A stretch of DNA of 64,000 bases from Bacillota bacterium (GTDB lineage Bacteria; Bacillota; Clostridia; Clostridiales; Clostridiaceae), in the NCBI GenBank assembly GCA_021781745.1, contig JAJXWH010000003.1:124001-188000 (forward strand), read 5' to 3'. The notes under the pieces were generated by a model, which did not search any database, was not told where the DNA came from, and saw only the letters and a list, made by a program, of their open reading frames with translations. Each line of letters begins with the position of its first letter. Within the stretch, counting starts at the first letter, position 1. A program made the translations under genes and the position numbers. Of the stretch, positions 25,792 to 34,890 are shown piece by piece.

Positions 25792-25950
25792 AGGCACATG
25801 AAAAAAATAATAGACCAAAGATGCGACGCATATTTCGTGTCAGACAAGGAAGTAAATTCTGCTCATAGCGAGCCTATTAGCTGAATTTGCTGACGTAGCA
25901 TGACGCGAAATAGGCAAGCATACTGGTCTAGTATTTTTTTGATTGTGCCT
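25792..25950. repeat. Dispersed palindromic element, largest copy (159 bp)
   Basis: Terminal inverted repeats of about 27 bases (25792-25817 and 25924-25950; outermost AGGCACA and TGTGCCT) enclose further inverted segments (ATTTCGTGTCA near 25832 against TGACGCGAAAT near 25901; AGTAAATTC against GAATTTGCT). The whole unit can fold as one long hairpin. A 133-bp copy lies at 41982-42114 and an end fragment at 9433-9470. No coding capacity. No clear target duplication is visible. It looks like a MITE-type or intergenic palindromic repeat family. Confidence 0.8.
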
Positions 25951-25973
25951 ACTGCTATAATTTGTATATGAAA

Positions 25974-26010
25974 ACTAAGAGATTGCATTAGCTTAACTAA
26001 TCCTTAGCTC
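25974..26010 (-). terminator. Terminator of the molybdopterin gene cluster
   Basis: On the minus strand, CTAAG...ATTAG / CTAAT...CTTAG nested pairing is followed by TTTTC. It lies just past the MogA/MoaB stop, at the end of the long leftward gene run. Imperfect stem. Confidence 0.55.
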
Positions 26011-26017
26011 TCACTTA

Positions 26018-26506
26018 TTATCTGCCACATTCAGCTTCGTCACCTTTTAGGATCTTTATACCATGTTCTAATTCAGATACAATATAATTTAGGCTTTCCC
26101 TAACTGCCTTTTCGCTTCCAGGCAAATTAACAATTAATGTGTTTTTTCTAATAACAGAAACCCCTCTGCCAAGCATAGCTCTTTTAGTTATTTGCATTGA
26201 ATAAGCTCTTATTGCTTCTGCTATTCCCGGAACTATTCTCTCTCCAATTTCAAGAGTAGCTTCTGGTGTACAATCTCTTTTAGAAAATCCTGTTCCACCA
26301 GTAGTAATAATTAAATCAACAGTATTTTTATCACACAGTTCTTTCATTTCATCACGTAAAATTTCATGCTCATCAGGAAGAACTTTATAAAATTCAATTT
26401 TATATCCATTCTCTTTCATTATTTCCGCAATAGCGCTTCCACTTTTATCTTCTCTCTGTCCAGCATATCCTTTGTCACTAGCCGTAATTATCCCAACTCT
26501 ATACAA
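26018..26506 (-). CDS. mog: MogA/MoaB family molybdopterin adenylyltransferase
   Basis: The family adenylylates molybdopterin before molybdenum insertion. The 162-residue protein has the fold's signature TTGGTGFSKRDCTPEATLEI (about 79-98) and the early ITASDKGYAGQREDKSG. VNLPGSEKAVRE is the second conserved loop. The start is TTG at 26506 and overlaps the MOSC stop, so it is translationally coupled. It is the last gene of the moaC-moaA-MOSC-mog run. Whether it is a true Mog or a MoaB-type relative cannot be settled by eye. Confidence 0.87.
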   Translation of the reverse strand: MYRVGIITASDKGYAGQREDKSGSAIAEIMKENGYKIEFYKVLPDEHEILRDEMKELCDKNTVDLIITTGGTGFSKRDCTPEATLEIGERIVPGIAEAIRAYSMQITKRAMLGRGVSVIRKNTLIVNLPGSEKAVRESLNYIVSELEHGIKILKGDEAECGR

Positions 26507-26927
26507 CTTTCATCTCATCTCCATATTTTATTTTTCCACCTTTAATTACCTTTGCAAAAACACCGTTAGTAGGCATAATGCAATCTCCCATTTTTTTATA
26601 AATCTCACAATGATTATGACATTCCTTCCCAATTTGAGTCAACTCTAAAATCACATCATTACACTTTAATATTGTTCCAACTGGCAGTTTAGTAAATTCA
26701 ATTCCTTCTACCACAAGATTTTCTCCGAATGCTCCATCTATTACATTAGCACCTTTATTATTGAATTCTTCTATTTTCTCATAAGATAATAAACTCACCT
26801 GTCTGTGCCAGTTACCTGCATGCGCATCATTTTCTATTCCGAAGTCTTCTATAAAATTAGCTTCCTTGACATTTTTCTTTTGGGTGCCACGTCTTTCACT
26901 GATACATACTGCTATTATTTTCCCCAT
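26499..26927 (-). CDS. MOSC-domain protein
   Basis: MOSC domains are molybdenum-cofactor sulfurase-like modules that bind or carry cofactor or sulfur. The start at 26927 (MGKIIAVCISERRGTQKKNV) has GGAGG six bases upstream; the ATG two codons earlier abuts the GGAGG and is unlikely. The 142-residue stand-alone MOSC has GIENDAHAGNWHRQVSLLSYE (about 30-50), GAFGENLVVEGIEF and the Cys-rich ELTQIGKECHNHCEI (about 98-112). In a selenium-molybdenum locus it might handle Se or S on the cofactor. That is inference. Confidence 0.85.
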   Translation of the reverse strand: MGKIIAVCISERRGTQKKNVKEANFIEDFGIENDAHAGNWHRQVSLLSYEKIEEFNNKGANVIDGAFGENLVVEGIEFTKLPVGTILKCNDVILELTQIGKECHNHCEIYKKMGDCIMPTNGVFAKVIKGGKIKYGDEMKVV

Positions 26928-26929
26928 AA

Positions 26930-27907
26930 TCATCCTCCAATCTGAGACATCTTTCTTATATCTATATTATTAGATTTCTTGTCTTCGTTAAATTCATGTT
27001 TTTCTGGTTTACTTAAGATCCCAGACTTCATTACATTTGTTAATTCCTCTTCACTAATACCATTTCTAATTAGATTCTTTAAGTCAATGCCAGTTCCATA
27101 ACATAAGCATGGTTTAAGCACCCCATCTGCAGTGATTCTAATTCTATTGCAGTTCTTGCAAAATTCATTACTTATAGCACTAATAAAGCCTATTCGCCCT
27201 TTAAATATATCATTTTTATAATATACAGCAGGTCCATTATCCTTTACACTATTTACCTTTGAAAACTTTCCAAACTCTTTTTCAAGAATATCTAATATCT
27301 CTTTGCTAGATATACCATCAAACGACTTTCCTAATCCCATTGGCATCATTTCTATAAACCTTACATCTACATCTTTTTCTTTGCTAATTAATGCAATATT
27401 AGTTAATTCATCAAAATTAAAATTTTTAATAGGTACGCAGTTTATTTTAATTTTCATACCGTTTTTCACTGCTTCCTTTATTCCATTTATAACTATATCA
27501 AATTCATTTCTTCTCGTAATATCATTAAATTTCTTTTTTATTAATGTGTCTAAACTTACATTTATACTATCAACATCTGAGCTTTTTAACTCCTGAATTT
27601 TATCGTAAAGGAATACTCCGTTTGTAGTTAATGTAACACTTTTTATATGTGGTAATTCTTTAATATACCTAATTAATTCTACAGCATCTTGCCTGAGCAG
27701 AGGTTCCCCTCCAGTTATTTTAATCTTTGTAATTCCCAAATTAGAAGCACTTCTACAGATTTTAATAATTTCATCGAAAGTTAATATTTCATCATTTTTT
27801 AAGGTATCAAATTCACCTTCTGAAACACAATATTTACACCTTAAATTGCATTTATCAGTTATAGATATTCTAAGATACTCTATATTACGTTTATATAAAT
27901 CTAGCAA
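26930..27907 (-). CDS. moaA: GTP 3',8-cyclase MoaA (radical SAM)
   Basis: MoaA, with MoaC, converts GTP to cyclic pyranopterin monophosphate, the first step of molybdopterin synthesis. N-terminal radical-SAM cluster motif CNLRCKYC (about 20-27), GGEP (about 66), and the C-terminal second cluster CKNCNRIRITADGVLKPCLC (about 250-270). The protein ends in IGG, and the terminal GG motif is required in characterised MoaA. 325 residues. The start is TTG at 27907 with AAGGAGG eleven bases upstream. MPT synthase genes moaD and moaE are not in the window. Confidence 0.95.
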   Translation of the reverse strand: MLDLYKRNIEYLRISITDKCNLRCKYCVSEGEFDTLKNDEILTFDEIIKICRSASNLGITKIKITGGEPLLRQDAVELIRYIKELPHIKSVTLTTNGVFLYDKIQELKSSDVDSINVSLDTLIKKKFNDITRRNEFDIVINGIKEAVKNGMKIKINCVPIKNFNFDELTNIALISKEKDVDVRFIEMMPMGLGKSFDGISSKEILDILEKEFGKFSKVNSVKDNGPAVYYKNDIFKGRIGFISAISNEFCKNCNRIRITADGVLKPCLCYGTGIDLKNLIRNGISEEELTNVMKSGILSKPEKHEFNEDKKSNNIDIRKMSQIGG

Positions 27908-27968
27908 GATCTTGTTTTCCTCCTTATTATAATCATGTAGGTTGTATAAATACTCCAGCAGTTAAAAG

Positions 27969-28451
27969 CTATTTTTGCCTATTATTTTCTATATCTCCAC
28001 TTTTGCCACCTGTCTTTTTATATAAGTAAACCTCACCTATTTCCATAGTTTTGTCCATAGCCTTGCACATATCATAAATTGTAAGAAGCGCTACTGTTAC
28101 TCCAGTTAGTGCCTCCATTTCAACCCCAGTTTTACCACTTACCTTAACAATACATGTTGCTTCTATTTCTAATTTTTCTTCAGACATCTTAAAATCAATA
28201 CTGCTTTTAGTAATCATTAGCACATGACACATTGGTATTAAGTCTGATGTTTTTTTAGTTGCCATAATTCCTGCAACCCTTGCGACTCCCAAAACATCGC
28301 CCTTTTTTGATGTTCCATTTTTTACGGCATCAAAAACCTCTTTATTTACTATAATTTTTCCCTTTGCAATAGCTGTTCTTTCTGTTACATCTTTATTTGT
28401 TACATCTACCATTATTGCGTTTCCATTTTTATCAAAATGGTTCAACTCCAT
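27969..28451 (-). CDS. moaC: Cyclic pyranopterin monophosphate synthase MoaC
   Basis: MoaC turns the MoaA product into cyclic pyranopterin monophosphate. I choose the ATG at 28451 ([17 protein letters not shown]) because GGAGG lies eight bases upstream; an ATG five codons earlier overlaps that site. This gives 160 residues, the standard length. Active-site regions: [14 protein letters not shown] (about 75-88) and [26 protein letters not shown] (about 111-136). It sits between the MoeA-like gene and moaA, all on the minus strand. Confidence 0.95.
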   Translation of the reverse strand: MELNHFDKNGNAIMVDVTNKDVTERTAIAKGKIIVNKEVFDAVKNGTSKKGDVLGVARVAGIMATKKTSDLIPMCHVLMITKSSIDFKMSEEKLEIEATCIVKVSGKTGVEMEALTGVTVALLTIYDMCKAMDKTMEIGEVYLYKKTGGKSGDIENNRQK

Positions 28452-28468
28452 ACTGGATTCCTCCATTC

Positions 28469-29494
28469 TTACATTCCTTTTCCAAACCCACAGTTTGGAT
28501 AGGTGCATATATCACAAGATAAGCAAAGACCTCCATGTCCCATTATCGATAAATCTTTACTAGATAGTTTAACATTTGCCATTATTCTAGGTAAAACTAA
28601 ATCAAATATAGTTCTCTTTGAATACATTACACAACCTGGCAATCCGACTATTGGAATATTATTTTTATAATAGGATAGTAGGAACATTGCTCCCGGTAAT
28701 ACTGGTGCCCCATAAGATATAATTTCGGCTCCTGTGCTTTTTATTGCGCTTGGAGTTAAATCATCTGGATCTACGCTCATACCTCCTGTACAGACTATCA
28801 TATCTGCACCTTTTTCAAGAAAACCAATAATAGCTTTTCTTATATTTTCAAGGTCATCATTAACTATCTCTTGCCCTAATATTTCAGCATTATATTCTGA
28901 TAATTTTTCTATTATAACGGGCCCAAAAGTATCTTTAATTCTGTCATAAAATATTTCATTACCTGTGGTAACAATACCAACTTTTTTGATAGCAAATTTT
29001 TTAATATTTAGTAACGGCTCATCTCCTACTATTTTTTTAGCTTCATTCATTTTTTCTTTTTCTATAACAAGCGGAATAACCTTAGTCCCTGCTAATTTAT
29101 CACCTTTTTTAACAGGAAAGTTATTATGACGAGTAGCAATCATAATTTCACCTAAAGAATTGATTTTGTTCATTTTCTCTACGTCAATTTGTAAAAGGCC
29201 ATCAACGTCTGCTACAAGTTCAACCTTACCTTCTTTAACCTCAGTCCCTACTATATTTTCCCCTTTGCATACACTAAGTAGAATATCTGCCGCCTCATTT
29301 TCATGCAGCATTTCCTCATTTTTTTCCCATATATAAATATTATCTTTACCTAATGAAAGTAAAATCGGAACATCTTCTTCTTTAATAATATGCCCTTTTC
29401 TAAAAGCAATATTTTTAGTTACTCCTTTTATTATTTGAGTAATATCATGGCATAAAACATGGCCAACTGCCTGTGTTGTTTTTATCATTTTCAT
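28469..29494 (-). CDS. MoeA-like molybdopterin-binding protein with C-terminal Cys motif
   Basis: A MoCF-biosynthesis (MoaB/Mog-fold) domain at about 165-320 carries [20 protein letters not shown] and [17 protein letters not shown]. The N-terminal region (about 1-150) resembles a shortened MoeA. The C-terminus has a Cys cluster, [20 protein letters not shown], frequent in clostridial members and possibly metal-binding. 342 residues from the ATG at 29494, with AAGGAG upstream. It could insert molybdenum, or act specifically in the selenium-containing cofactor. It lies between lysR and moaC. Confidence 0.82.
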   Translation of the reverse strand: MKMIKTTQAVGHVLCHDITQIIKGVTKNIAFRKGHIIKEEDVPILLSLGKDNIYIWEKNEEMLHENEAADILLSVCKGENIVGTEVKEGKVELVADVDGLLQIDVEKMNKINSLGEIMIATRHNNFPVKKGDKLAGTKVIPLVIEKEKMNEAKKIVGDEPLLNIKKFAIKKVGIVTTGNEIFYDRIKDTFGPVIIEKLSEYNAEILGQEIVNDDLENIRKAIIGFLEKGADMIVCTGGMSVDPDDLTPSAIKSTGAEIISYGAPVLPGAMFLLSYYKNNIPIVGLPGCVMYSKRTIFDLVLPRIMANVKLSSKDLSIMGHGGLCLSCDICTYPNCGFGKGM

Positions 29495-29546
29495 AATATA
29501 CAATCTCCTTAAATATGATCTCTATTACAAATTAAATATAATTCTA

Positions 29547-30455
29547 TCATTTATCTGAATTGTTGTAAAAATTTTTTATGAATTTTATAAACTTTCTTCC
29601 TGTTAAGGAAAGTTGTCTATTTTGTCTATATACAACAAATATTTTCTTATATCTTTTTTGATTACATATATCAAAGGTTAATATTTTACCAAACATTTCA
29701 AAGTCTTCTGTTGCCTTTTTAGACATTATTGATATTCCAATCCCACTACTTACGGATTTTTTTATTGTTTCTTGGTCATTAATTCTCCCTATTACATTTA
29801 ATTTATTGATATCAAAATTTATATTTTCAAGGAATATAGCAGCCTCTTTCTGATCCTCAGGTCTGCATTCTCTCATTATTATTGGCTCTTTTAATAAATC
29901 ATCTAAAGAAACACCATTTTCTTTAATTCTTCGATATTTGCTATTATTAGGTGTTATAATAACTAGCTTATCCTTGTAGATTTCTTCATATACACAGTTT
30001 GTATTCTCAATTTTTTTGCCCACAACTCCAATCTCAACTTCATTTCCTGCTACTTTCTCAATAACTTCATTACTATCTCCTCTTATCACTGAAAAATAAT
30101 TATTAGGATTTTTTTCATTAAAGGCAAATAGCACTTCTGGTAAAATATATTGTGCTGACATTGTAGATGCAGCTAATGTAATTTCATTGTTATCACATTG
30201 TTGCTTATTAAATGCTTCTAATGCTTTGTTTTTCATATCTATAATTTCTTTAGCATATTTATAGAACTTTTTCCCGTCTTCTGATATATACATCTTTTTA
30301 GTTGTCCTTATAAAAAGCTCAACATTTAGTTCATCCTCTAAGGACTTAATCTGCCCACTTATTGTTGGTTGGGATAGGAAAAGCTTTTGTGCGGCTTTTG
30401 AAAAACTATTCAATTCTACTACATTCACAAAAGCTTCAAGTTGTTTAAATTCCAT
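29547..30455 (-). CDS. LysR-family transcriptional regulator of the molybdenum/selenium locus
   Basis: N-terminal winged helix-turn-helix (about 1-60: MEFKQLEAFVNVVELNSFSK, LSQPTISGQIKSLEDEL) and a type-2 periplasmic-binding-like effector domain (about 90-295). 302 residues, normal length. It resembles the LysR subgroup linked with selenium metabolism in clostridia, and its position between hydA and the molybdopterin genes supports control of this locus. The ligand could be molybdate, selenium species or a purine; sequence does not tell. It is embedded in the leftward gene run with only 30 bases to hydA. Confidence 0.85.
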   Translation of the reverse strand: MEFKQLEAFVNVVELNSFSKAAQKLFLSQPTISGQIKSLEDELNVELFIRTTKKMYISEDGKKFYKYAKEIIDMKNKALEAFNKQQCDNNEITLAASTMSAQYILPEVLFAFNEKNPNNYFSVIRGDSNEVIEKVAGNEVEIGVVGKKIENTNCVYEEIYKDKLVIITPNNSKYRRIKENGVSLDDLLKEPIIMRECRPEDQKEAAIFLENINFDINKLNVIGRINDQETIKKSVSSGIGISIMSKKATEDFEMFGKILTFDICNQKRYKKIFVVYRQNRQLSLTGRKFIKFIKNFYNNSDK

Positions 30456-30485
30456 CTTCCTAATTCTTCTCCTTATGCCTGAATA

Positions 30486-31859
30486 TTATAAGCATTTTTT
30501 TCTTTTTAAATACCTTCCAATTAGATTCTCCTCATTTACAGCTTTATCTTCAACCATCTTATTTCCTCTTAAGAATACCATTTTGATTTTTGCTTTACTT
30601 GGAAAACCTTCATATGGAGTAAAATCCACTTTTTGCATGCTGCTTATAGCTTTAATAACTTCATCATTTCCTTCATCTATAATTATTAAATCAGCATGAC
30701 TTCCTACGGCTATTTCACCTTTTAGCGGGTATAATCCAAATATTTTAGCAGGTTTTGTAGATGTCAATTCGACCATCTTGTTTAATGAAATTAAATTTTC
30801 ACAGACTCCGCTGCTATACATAAGCTGAATTCTATGTTCTACTCCCGGTATACCATTTGGAACTTTAGAGAAATCTCCCTCTCCAAGTGCTTTCTTATAT
30901 CCATAATTGAAGGAACAATGATCTGTTGCAACAGTATCTATATCTCCATCCTTTATAGCTTTCCATAAAGCTTTACTATCTTCTTTATCTCTAAGTGGAG
31001 GCGACATTATATACATAGCTCCTTCAAAACCATTATCGCCTTGCAATTCATACTTATCTTTATTTAAAAAAAGATAATGAGGGCAAGTTTCTGCAAATAT
31101 CTTTATTCCTTTTTTTCTTGCATTATTTACCGCTTCAAGAGCCAATTTAGAACTCAAATGAACTATATAAACTGGATAATCTACTTCCTCTGCTGATTTA
31201 ATTAAAGTTTTTACTGCATCTAGTTCCACTTCTGGTGGTCTTGATATAGCATGGTACTTCATTTCTAAATTACCATTTCTAATTAGATTGTTGATATTTT
31301 CAACTATTTTATCTCCATTTTCACAATGAAATGAAATAAGCACTCCTAGTTCCTTTGCCTTCTTTAAAGCATTACTTATTTCTTCCTCATTGACTTGAAG
31401 ATTTTTATATGCCATATACATCTTAAACGAAGTTATGCCTATGCTCACCATTTTTTCCATTTCTTCTTCTACTTCTTTATTCCATTCACATAAAGTCATA
31501 TGAAACCCATAATCACAGTAACATTTATCTTCTGTTTTTTCCTTGTATACTTCTAAAGCTTCACTAAGCTTTTGACCTTTATGACAATCTACAAAATCAA
31601 TTATTGTAGTAGTTCCACCAGCTATTGCAGCCTTAGTACCGCTTTCAAAATCATCGGATGTATTAGAACCTAAATCAAAATGAGTATGAACGTCTATTCC
31701 ACCTGGAAGAATATAGCTTCCTGCTAAATCAATTATTTCATCCCCTTCTTTTTCAAGAGATAATCCTATAGATTCAATTATTTCATTTTCTATTCTTAAA
31801 TCGCTTTTAAATGTTTTCTTACTAGTTACTATATAAGCACCTTTAAGTACTTTTCCCAT
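30486..31859 (-). CDS. hydA: Dihydropyrimidinase/hydantoinase-type cyclic amidohydrolase
   Basis: This di-zinc amidohydrolase opens cyclic amide rings. In the purine island it is expected to open a ring intermediate. 457 residues. Metal ligands: GIDVHTHFDLG (about 55-65), the carboxylated Lys in SFKMYMAYKN (about 148), HCENG (about 182), YIVHLSSK (about 238) and TDHCSF (about 311). It fits the HyuA/HydA gene that accompanies ssnA, ygeX, ygeY and ygfK in other purine-degrading anaerobes. It is the last catabolic gene before lysR. The exact substrate is not proven for the family here. Confidence 0.9.
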   Translation of the reverse strand: MGKVLKGAYIVTSKKTFKSDLRIENEIIESIGLSLEKEGDEIIDLAGSYILPGGIDVHTHFDLGSNTSDDFESGTKAAIAGGTTTIIDFVDCHKGQKLSEALEVYKEKTEDKCYCDYGFHMTLCEWNKEVEEEMEKMVSIGITSFKMYMAYKNLQVNEEEISNALKKAKELGVLISFHCENGDKIVENINNLIRNGNLEMKYHAISRPPEVELDAVKTLIKSAEEVDYPVYIVHLSSKLALEAVNNARKKGIKIFAETCPHYLFLNKDKYELQGDNGFEGAMYIMSPPLRDKEDSKALWKAIKDGDIDTVATDHCSFNYGYKKALGEGDFSKVPNGIPGVEHRIQLMYSSGVCENLISLNKMVELTSTKPAKIFGLYPLKGEIAVGSHADLIIIDEGNDEVIKAISSMQKVDFTPYEGFPSKAKIKMVFLRGNKMVEDKAVNEENLIGRYLKRKKCL

Positions 31860-31917
31860 TTTTATTCACCTACTTGAATTACTTAAATTTTATTACACAT
31901 TAATTATTAAATCCTCG

Positions 31918-33246
31918 TTACATTCTATCCCACAATTTTTGGCTGACTCTTCTAGCCTCAGTTAAGATCTCATCGTCGTTAACATTGACAAGCTTACCGC
32001 TTTCTACTACAATTTTTCCGTTTACAATAGTTGTATCTACAGATTTACCCATCATTCCAAATAAAATATGGGAACTATAGTTAGTTTCATTCATTGGAGT
32101 TAATGGATTGTAATCTACTATTATTACATCAGCATTTGCTCCCTTTTCAATAATTCCGAAACTGCCTTCAAAATGTCTTTCAGCAATCTTTCTATTATTT
32201 TCAAATAACATTAATGGCACTTCAGTCCAAGCTGCTGCAGGATTTTTTAAATTGTGCTTATGAATTATATTTGCTACCTTCATAGATTCAAACATATCCT
32301 GAGTATAACCATCTGTTCCAAGACCAACGACTGCACCTTTTTTTATAAGGTCAAGTGCTGGTGATACCCCCACTGCATTCCCCATATTAGATTCTGGATT
32401 ATGTACCACTGCTGTTTTAGTCTTTACAAGTAACTCTCTTTCCCCATCATTTGCATGTACGCAGTGAACCGCAATAGTTTTTTCATCTAATATGTTAAAG
32501 GCATTTAATCTCTCTACTACTCGAATACCATATTTCTCTACACATTGCTTCTCATCATCTATTCCTTCAGCTACATGAATATGATATCCACAGTTTAATT
32601 TTTCTGCCTTATCTACACATTTTTTTAAGGATTCATCAGAAAGTGTAAAACTTGCATGCATTCCAAACATAGCAGATTTCATATTATCTTTCTTTTCTAT
32701 ACAATACTTTATATAATCTACATTTTCTTTAATTCCTTGTTCTAAAATTTCCTCGCCATCTCTGTCTGATACCTCATAACAAAGTGAAGTTCTTATTCCA
32801 AGTTCCTCTGCTACTTCGCTGATTGTAAAAAGACTATTCGATATAGCATTTGGGCTTGCATGATGATCAAAAAATGTTGTTACGCCAAACTTTAAACTAT
32901 CAATTAATGTAGTGTAAGCGCTATATTTTACATCCTCTAGATTTAATTTCTTATCTAATCTCCACCATAAATTATTTAATATATCTAAGAAATTCTCAGA
33001 TACAGGACCATCCAAATTCATTCCCCTGGCAAAAGCACTATATATGTGCCCATGGGTATTTATAAGACCTGGCATTATTACTTTTCTATCGGCATTAATA
33101 TATTCTGCATTTTCATATTTATTTAATATGTCGTTAGTATTCCCATAGTCTATTATCTTCCCATCTTTTATAACCACTGCTCCATCTTCTACAAATGGAT
33201 TTCCCTTATTGTGGGTTATCAATCGTCCATTACCTATAATTTTCAC
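31918..33246 (-). CDS. ssnA: SsnA-type aminohydrolase
   Basis: A chlorohydrolase/guanine-deaminase-like metallohydrolase. 442 residues with PGLINTHGHIYSAFARGM (His pair, about 60-77), HIHVAEGIDDE (about 222), AVHCVHANDGE (about 259) and GLGTDGYTQDM (about 301). SsnA is one of the genes genetically tied to anaerobic uric acid use, though its reaction is not firmly established. The start is GTG at 33246 with TAGGAGG. It lies 15 bases from the upstream amidohydrolase gene, so both are in one transcript. Distinct from the guanine deaminase at 57-58 kb. Confidence 0.9.
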   Translation of the reverse strand: MKIIGNGRLITHNKGNPFVEDGAVVIKDGKIIDYGNTNDILNKYENAEYINADRKVIMPGLINTHGHIYSAFARGMNLDGPVSENFLDILNNLWWRLDKKLNLEDVKYSAYTTLIDSLKFGVTTFFDHHASPNAISNSLFTISEVAEELGIRTSLCYEVSDRDGEEILEQGIKENVDYIKYCIEKKDNMKSAMFGMHASFTLSDESLKKCVDKAEKLNCGYHIHVAEGIDDEKQCVEKYGIRVVERLNAFNILDEKTIAVHCVHANDGERELLVKTKTAVVHNPESNMGNAVGVSPALDLIKKGAVVGLGTDGYTQDMFESMKVANIIHKHNLKNPAAAWTEVPLMLFENNRKIAERHFEGSFGIIEKGANADVIIVDYNPLTPMNETNYSSHILFGMMGKSVDTTIVNGKIVVESGKLVNVNDDEILTEARRVSQKLWDRM

Positions 33247-33260
33247 AAGAATTCCTCCTA

Positions 33261-34847
33261 CTATTTTCTAAGTACCATTCCAGCTTTCACTTTTATATAT
33301 TGCCCTTTTTCAACAGTTAATTGACCGTTTATTATTACATAATCTATTCCTTTAGGATATTGTATTGGATCTTCAAAAGTTCCTTTGTCTATAACTGTAT
33401 CCTTATTAAAAATAACGATATCTGCAAAATATCCTTCTTTAAGCATCCCTCTTTTTTTCATACTGAATGCACTCGCTGCCTTACTTGTCATTTTCATAAT
33501 AGCTTCTTCAAGAGTTAATACTTCGAGTTCTCTATGGAATCTTCCAAGGATTCTTGGGAATGAACCATAAGCTCTAGGATGGGGCTTTCCTGAAAGTAAT
33601 CCGTCAGTACAAACATTTTGTTCTGCTAGTTTCATAAACTTGATTATATGTTCTTCTTTTCCATAATAATCCACCATTCCAACTGCATTCTCTTCTTCTA
33701 GCAAAAGGTCAAAAGTTGCATTATATGCATCCTTTCCTCTTAGCTCTCCAAGCTCTGTTAAACTTTTTCCTATGGCATCTTCATTTTTCTTAGTCTTTAC
33801 TGAAGTTACAAAGATTCCATCAAATCCTGCAAAATCAATAAAATTATCCCAGCCTTCAATGCCATTTTCCATATCATAAATCATTTTTTCTCTCATTTCT
33901 TCAGAAGAAAGTCTTTCTAACAGCTTATCTGTACCTCCATCATGAGCCCAAGGCGGCAATATTACTCCAAGCATTGTGCTTCCTGCTGCATATGGATACT
34001 GATCAAAGGTAACTCTTATACCCTTTTCCTTTGCTTCATTAATTAATTCAATTACTTCATCAATATACTTCCAATTCTTCTTTCCGCATACTTTAAAGTG
34101 TGAGAAATGAATTCTAACCCCTGACTTTTCACCAATTTCAATTATTTCTCTCATCGAACTAATAATTGTATCTGCTTCACTTCTTTGATGTACTACAAAT
34201 ACTCCATCAAACTCAGCTACAACCTTACACATTTCTATAAGTTCTTTTGTTTGTGAATAAGCACAAGGCATATATATTAATCCTGTAGATAATCCATAAG
34301 CTCCAGCCTGCATTTCTCTTCTTGTTACTTCACACATTTCTTTTATTTGTTCATCATTAGGTATAACATTATCAAGCCCTAGCACCTCCATTCGTACATT
34401 CCCATGGGGTACTAAATAAGCTTCATTTAAGCCTACTCCGTTATTCTCCATCATCCTAAGATAGTTATCTGTAGTTTCATATTCCCAATCTATATCATCT
34501 GATTCTCCATCTAGGCCTGCTAGATTTTTTCTCCAAGGTGATATATATTTTTTGGGTAGTGGTGCCATAGATATTCCATCCTGACCTAGCACTTCTGTTG
34601 TTATACCTTGTCTGATTTTAACTTCATTATATGGATTCTCTAATATCTTTAGGTCACTATGAGAGTGAGTATCAATAAAGCCCGGGGCTATAACTAACCC
34701 CTCAGCATTTATTGTTTTATCTACATTTTCTTCATTAATTTCTTTTGCTATTTTTTCTATTTTCTCATTACAGATTAAGATATCTCCAATGAAGCCTTTG
34801 TTTCCACTTCCATCAGCAATAAAACCACCTTTTATTAATATCTTCAC
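33261..34847 (-). CDS. D-aminoacylase-like amidohydrolase (N-acyl-D-amino acid deacylase family)
   Basis: The 528-residue protein has the amidohydrolase start APGFIDTHSHSDLKIL, GLSTGLIYMPCAYSQTKELIEMCKV, IHFSHFKVCG, YPYAAGSTMLG and late GKPHPRAYGSFPRILGRF, all typical of the D-aminoacylase family. In classic D-aminoacylases a metal-bridging Cys sits in a GN-C-G motif; here that place reads TTEVLGQDGISMAP, without Cys. The start is GTG at 34847 with AAGGTGAT. It lies between ygeY and ssnA in the purine island, so it may cleave an N-acyl or N-carbamoyl ring fragment instead of a D-amino acid. Confidence 0.82.
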   Translation of the reverse strand: MKILIKGGFIADGSGNKGFIGDILICNEKIEKIAKEINEENVDKTINAEGLVIAPGFIDTHSHSDLKILENPYNEVKIRQGITTEVLGQDGISMAPLPKKYISPWRKNLAGLDGESDDIDWEYETTDNYLRMMENNGVGLNEAYLVPHGNVRMEVLGLDNVIPNDEQIKEMCEVTRREMQAGAYGLSTGLIYMPCAYSQTKELIEMCKVVAEFDGVFVVHQRSEADTIISSMREIIEIGEKSGVRIHFSHFKVCGKKNWKYIDEVIELINEAKEKGIRVTFDQYPYAAGSTMLGVILPPWAHDGGTDKLLERLSSEEMREKMIYDMENGIEGWDNFIDFAGFDGIFVTSVKTKKNEDAIGKSLTELGELRGKDAYNATFDLLLEEENAVGMVDYYGKEEHIIKFMKLAEQNVCTDGLLSGKPHPRAYGSFPRILGRFHRELEVLTLEEAIMKMTSKAASAFSMKKRGMLKEGYFADIVIFNKDTVIDKGTFEDPIQYPKGIDYVIINGQLTVEKGQYIKVKAGMVLRK

Positions 34848-34890
34848 TTTTAATCACCTTCTATATATTTATAACGTTAAGTTTTTTAGA

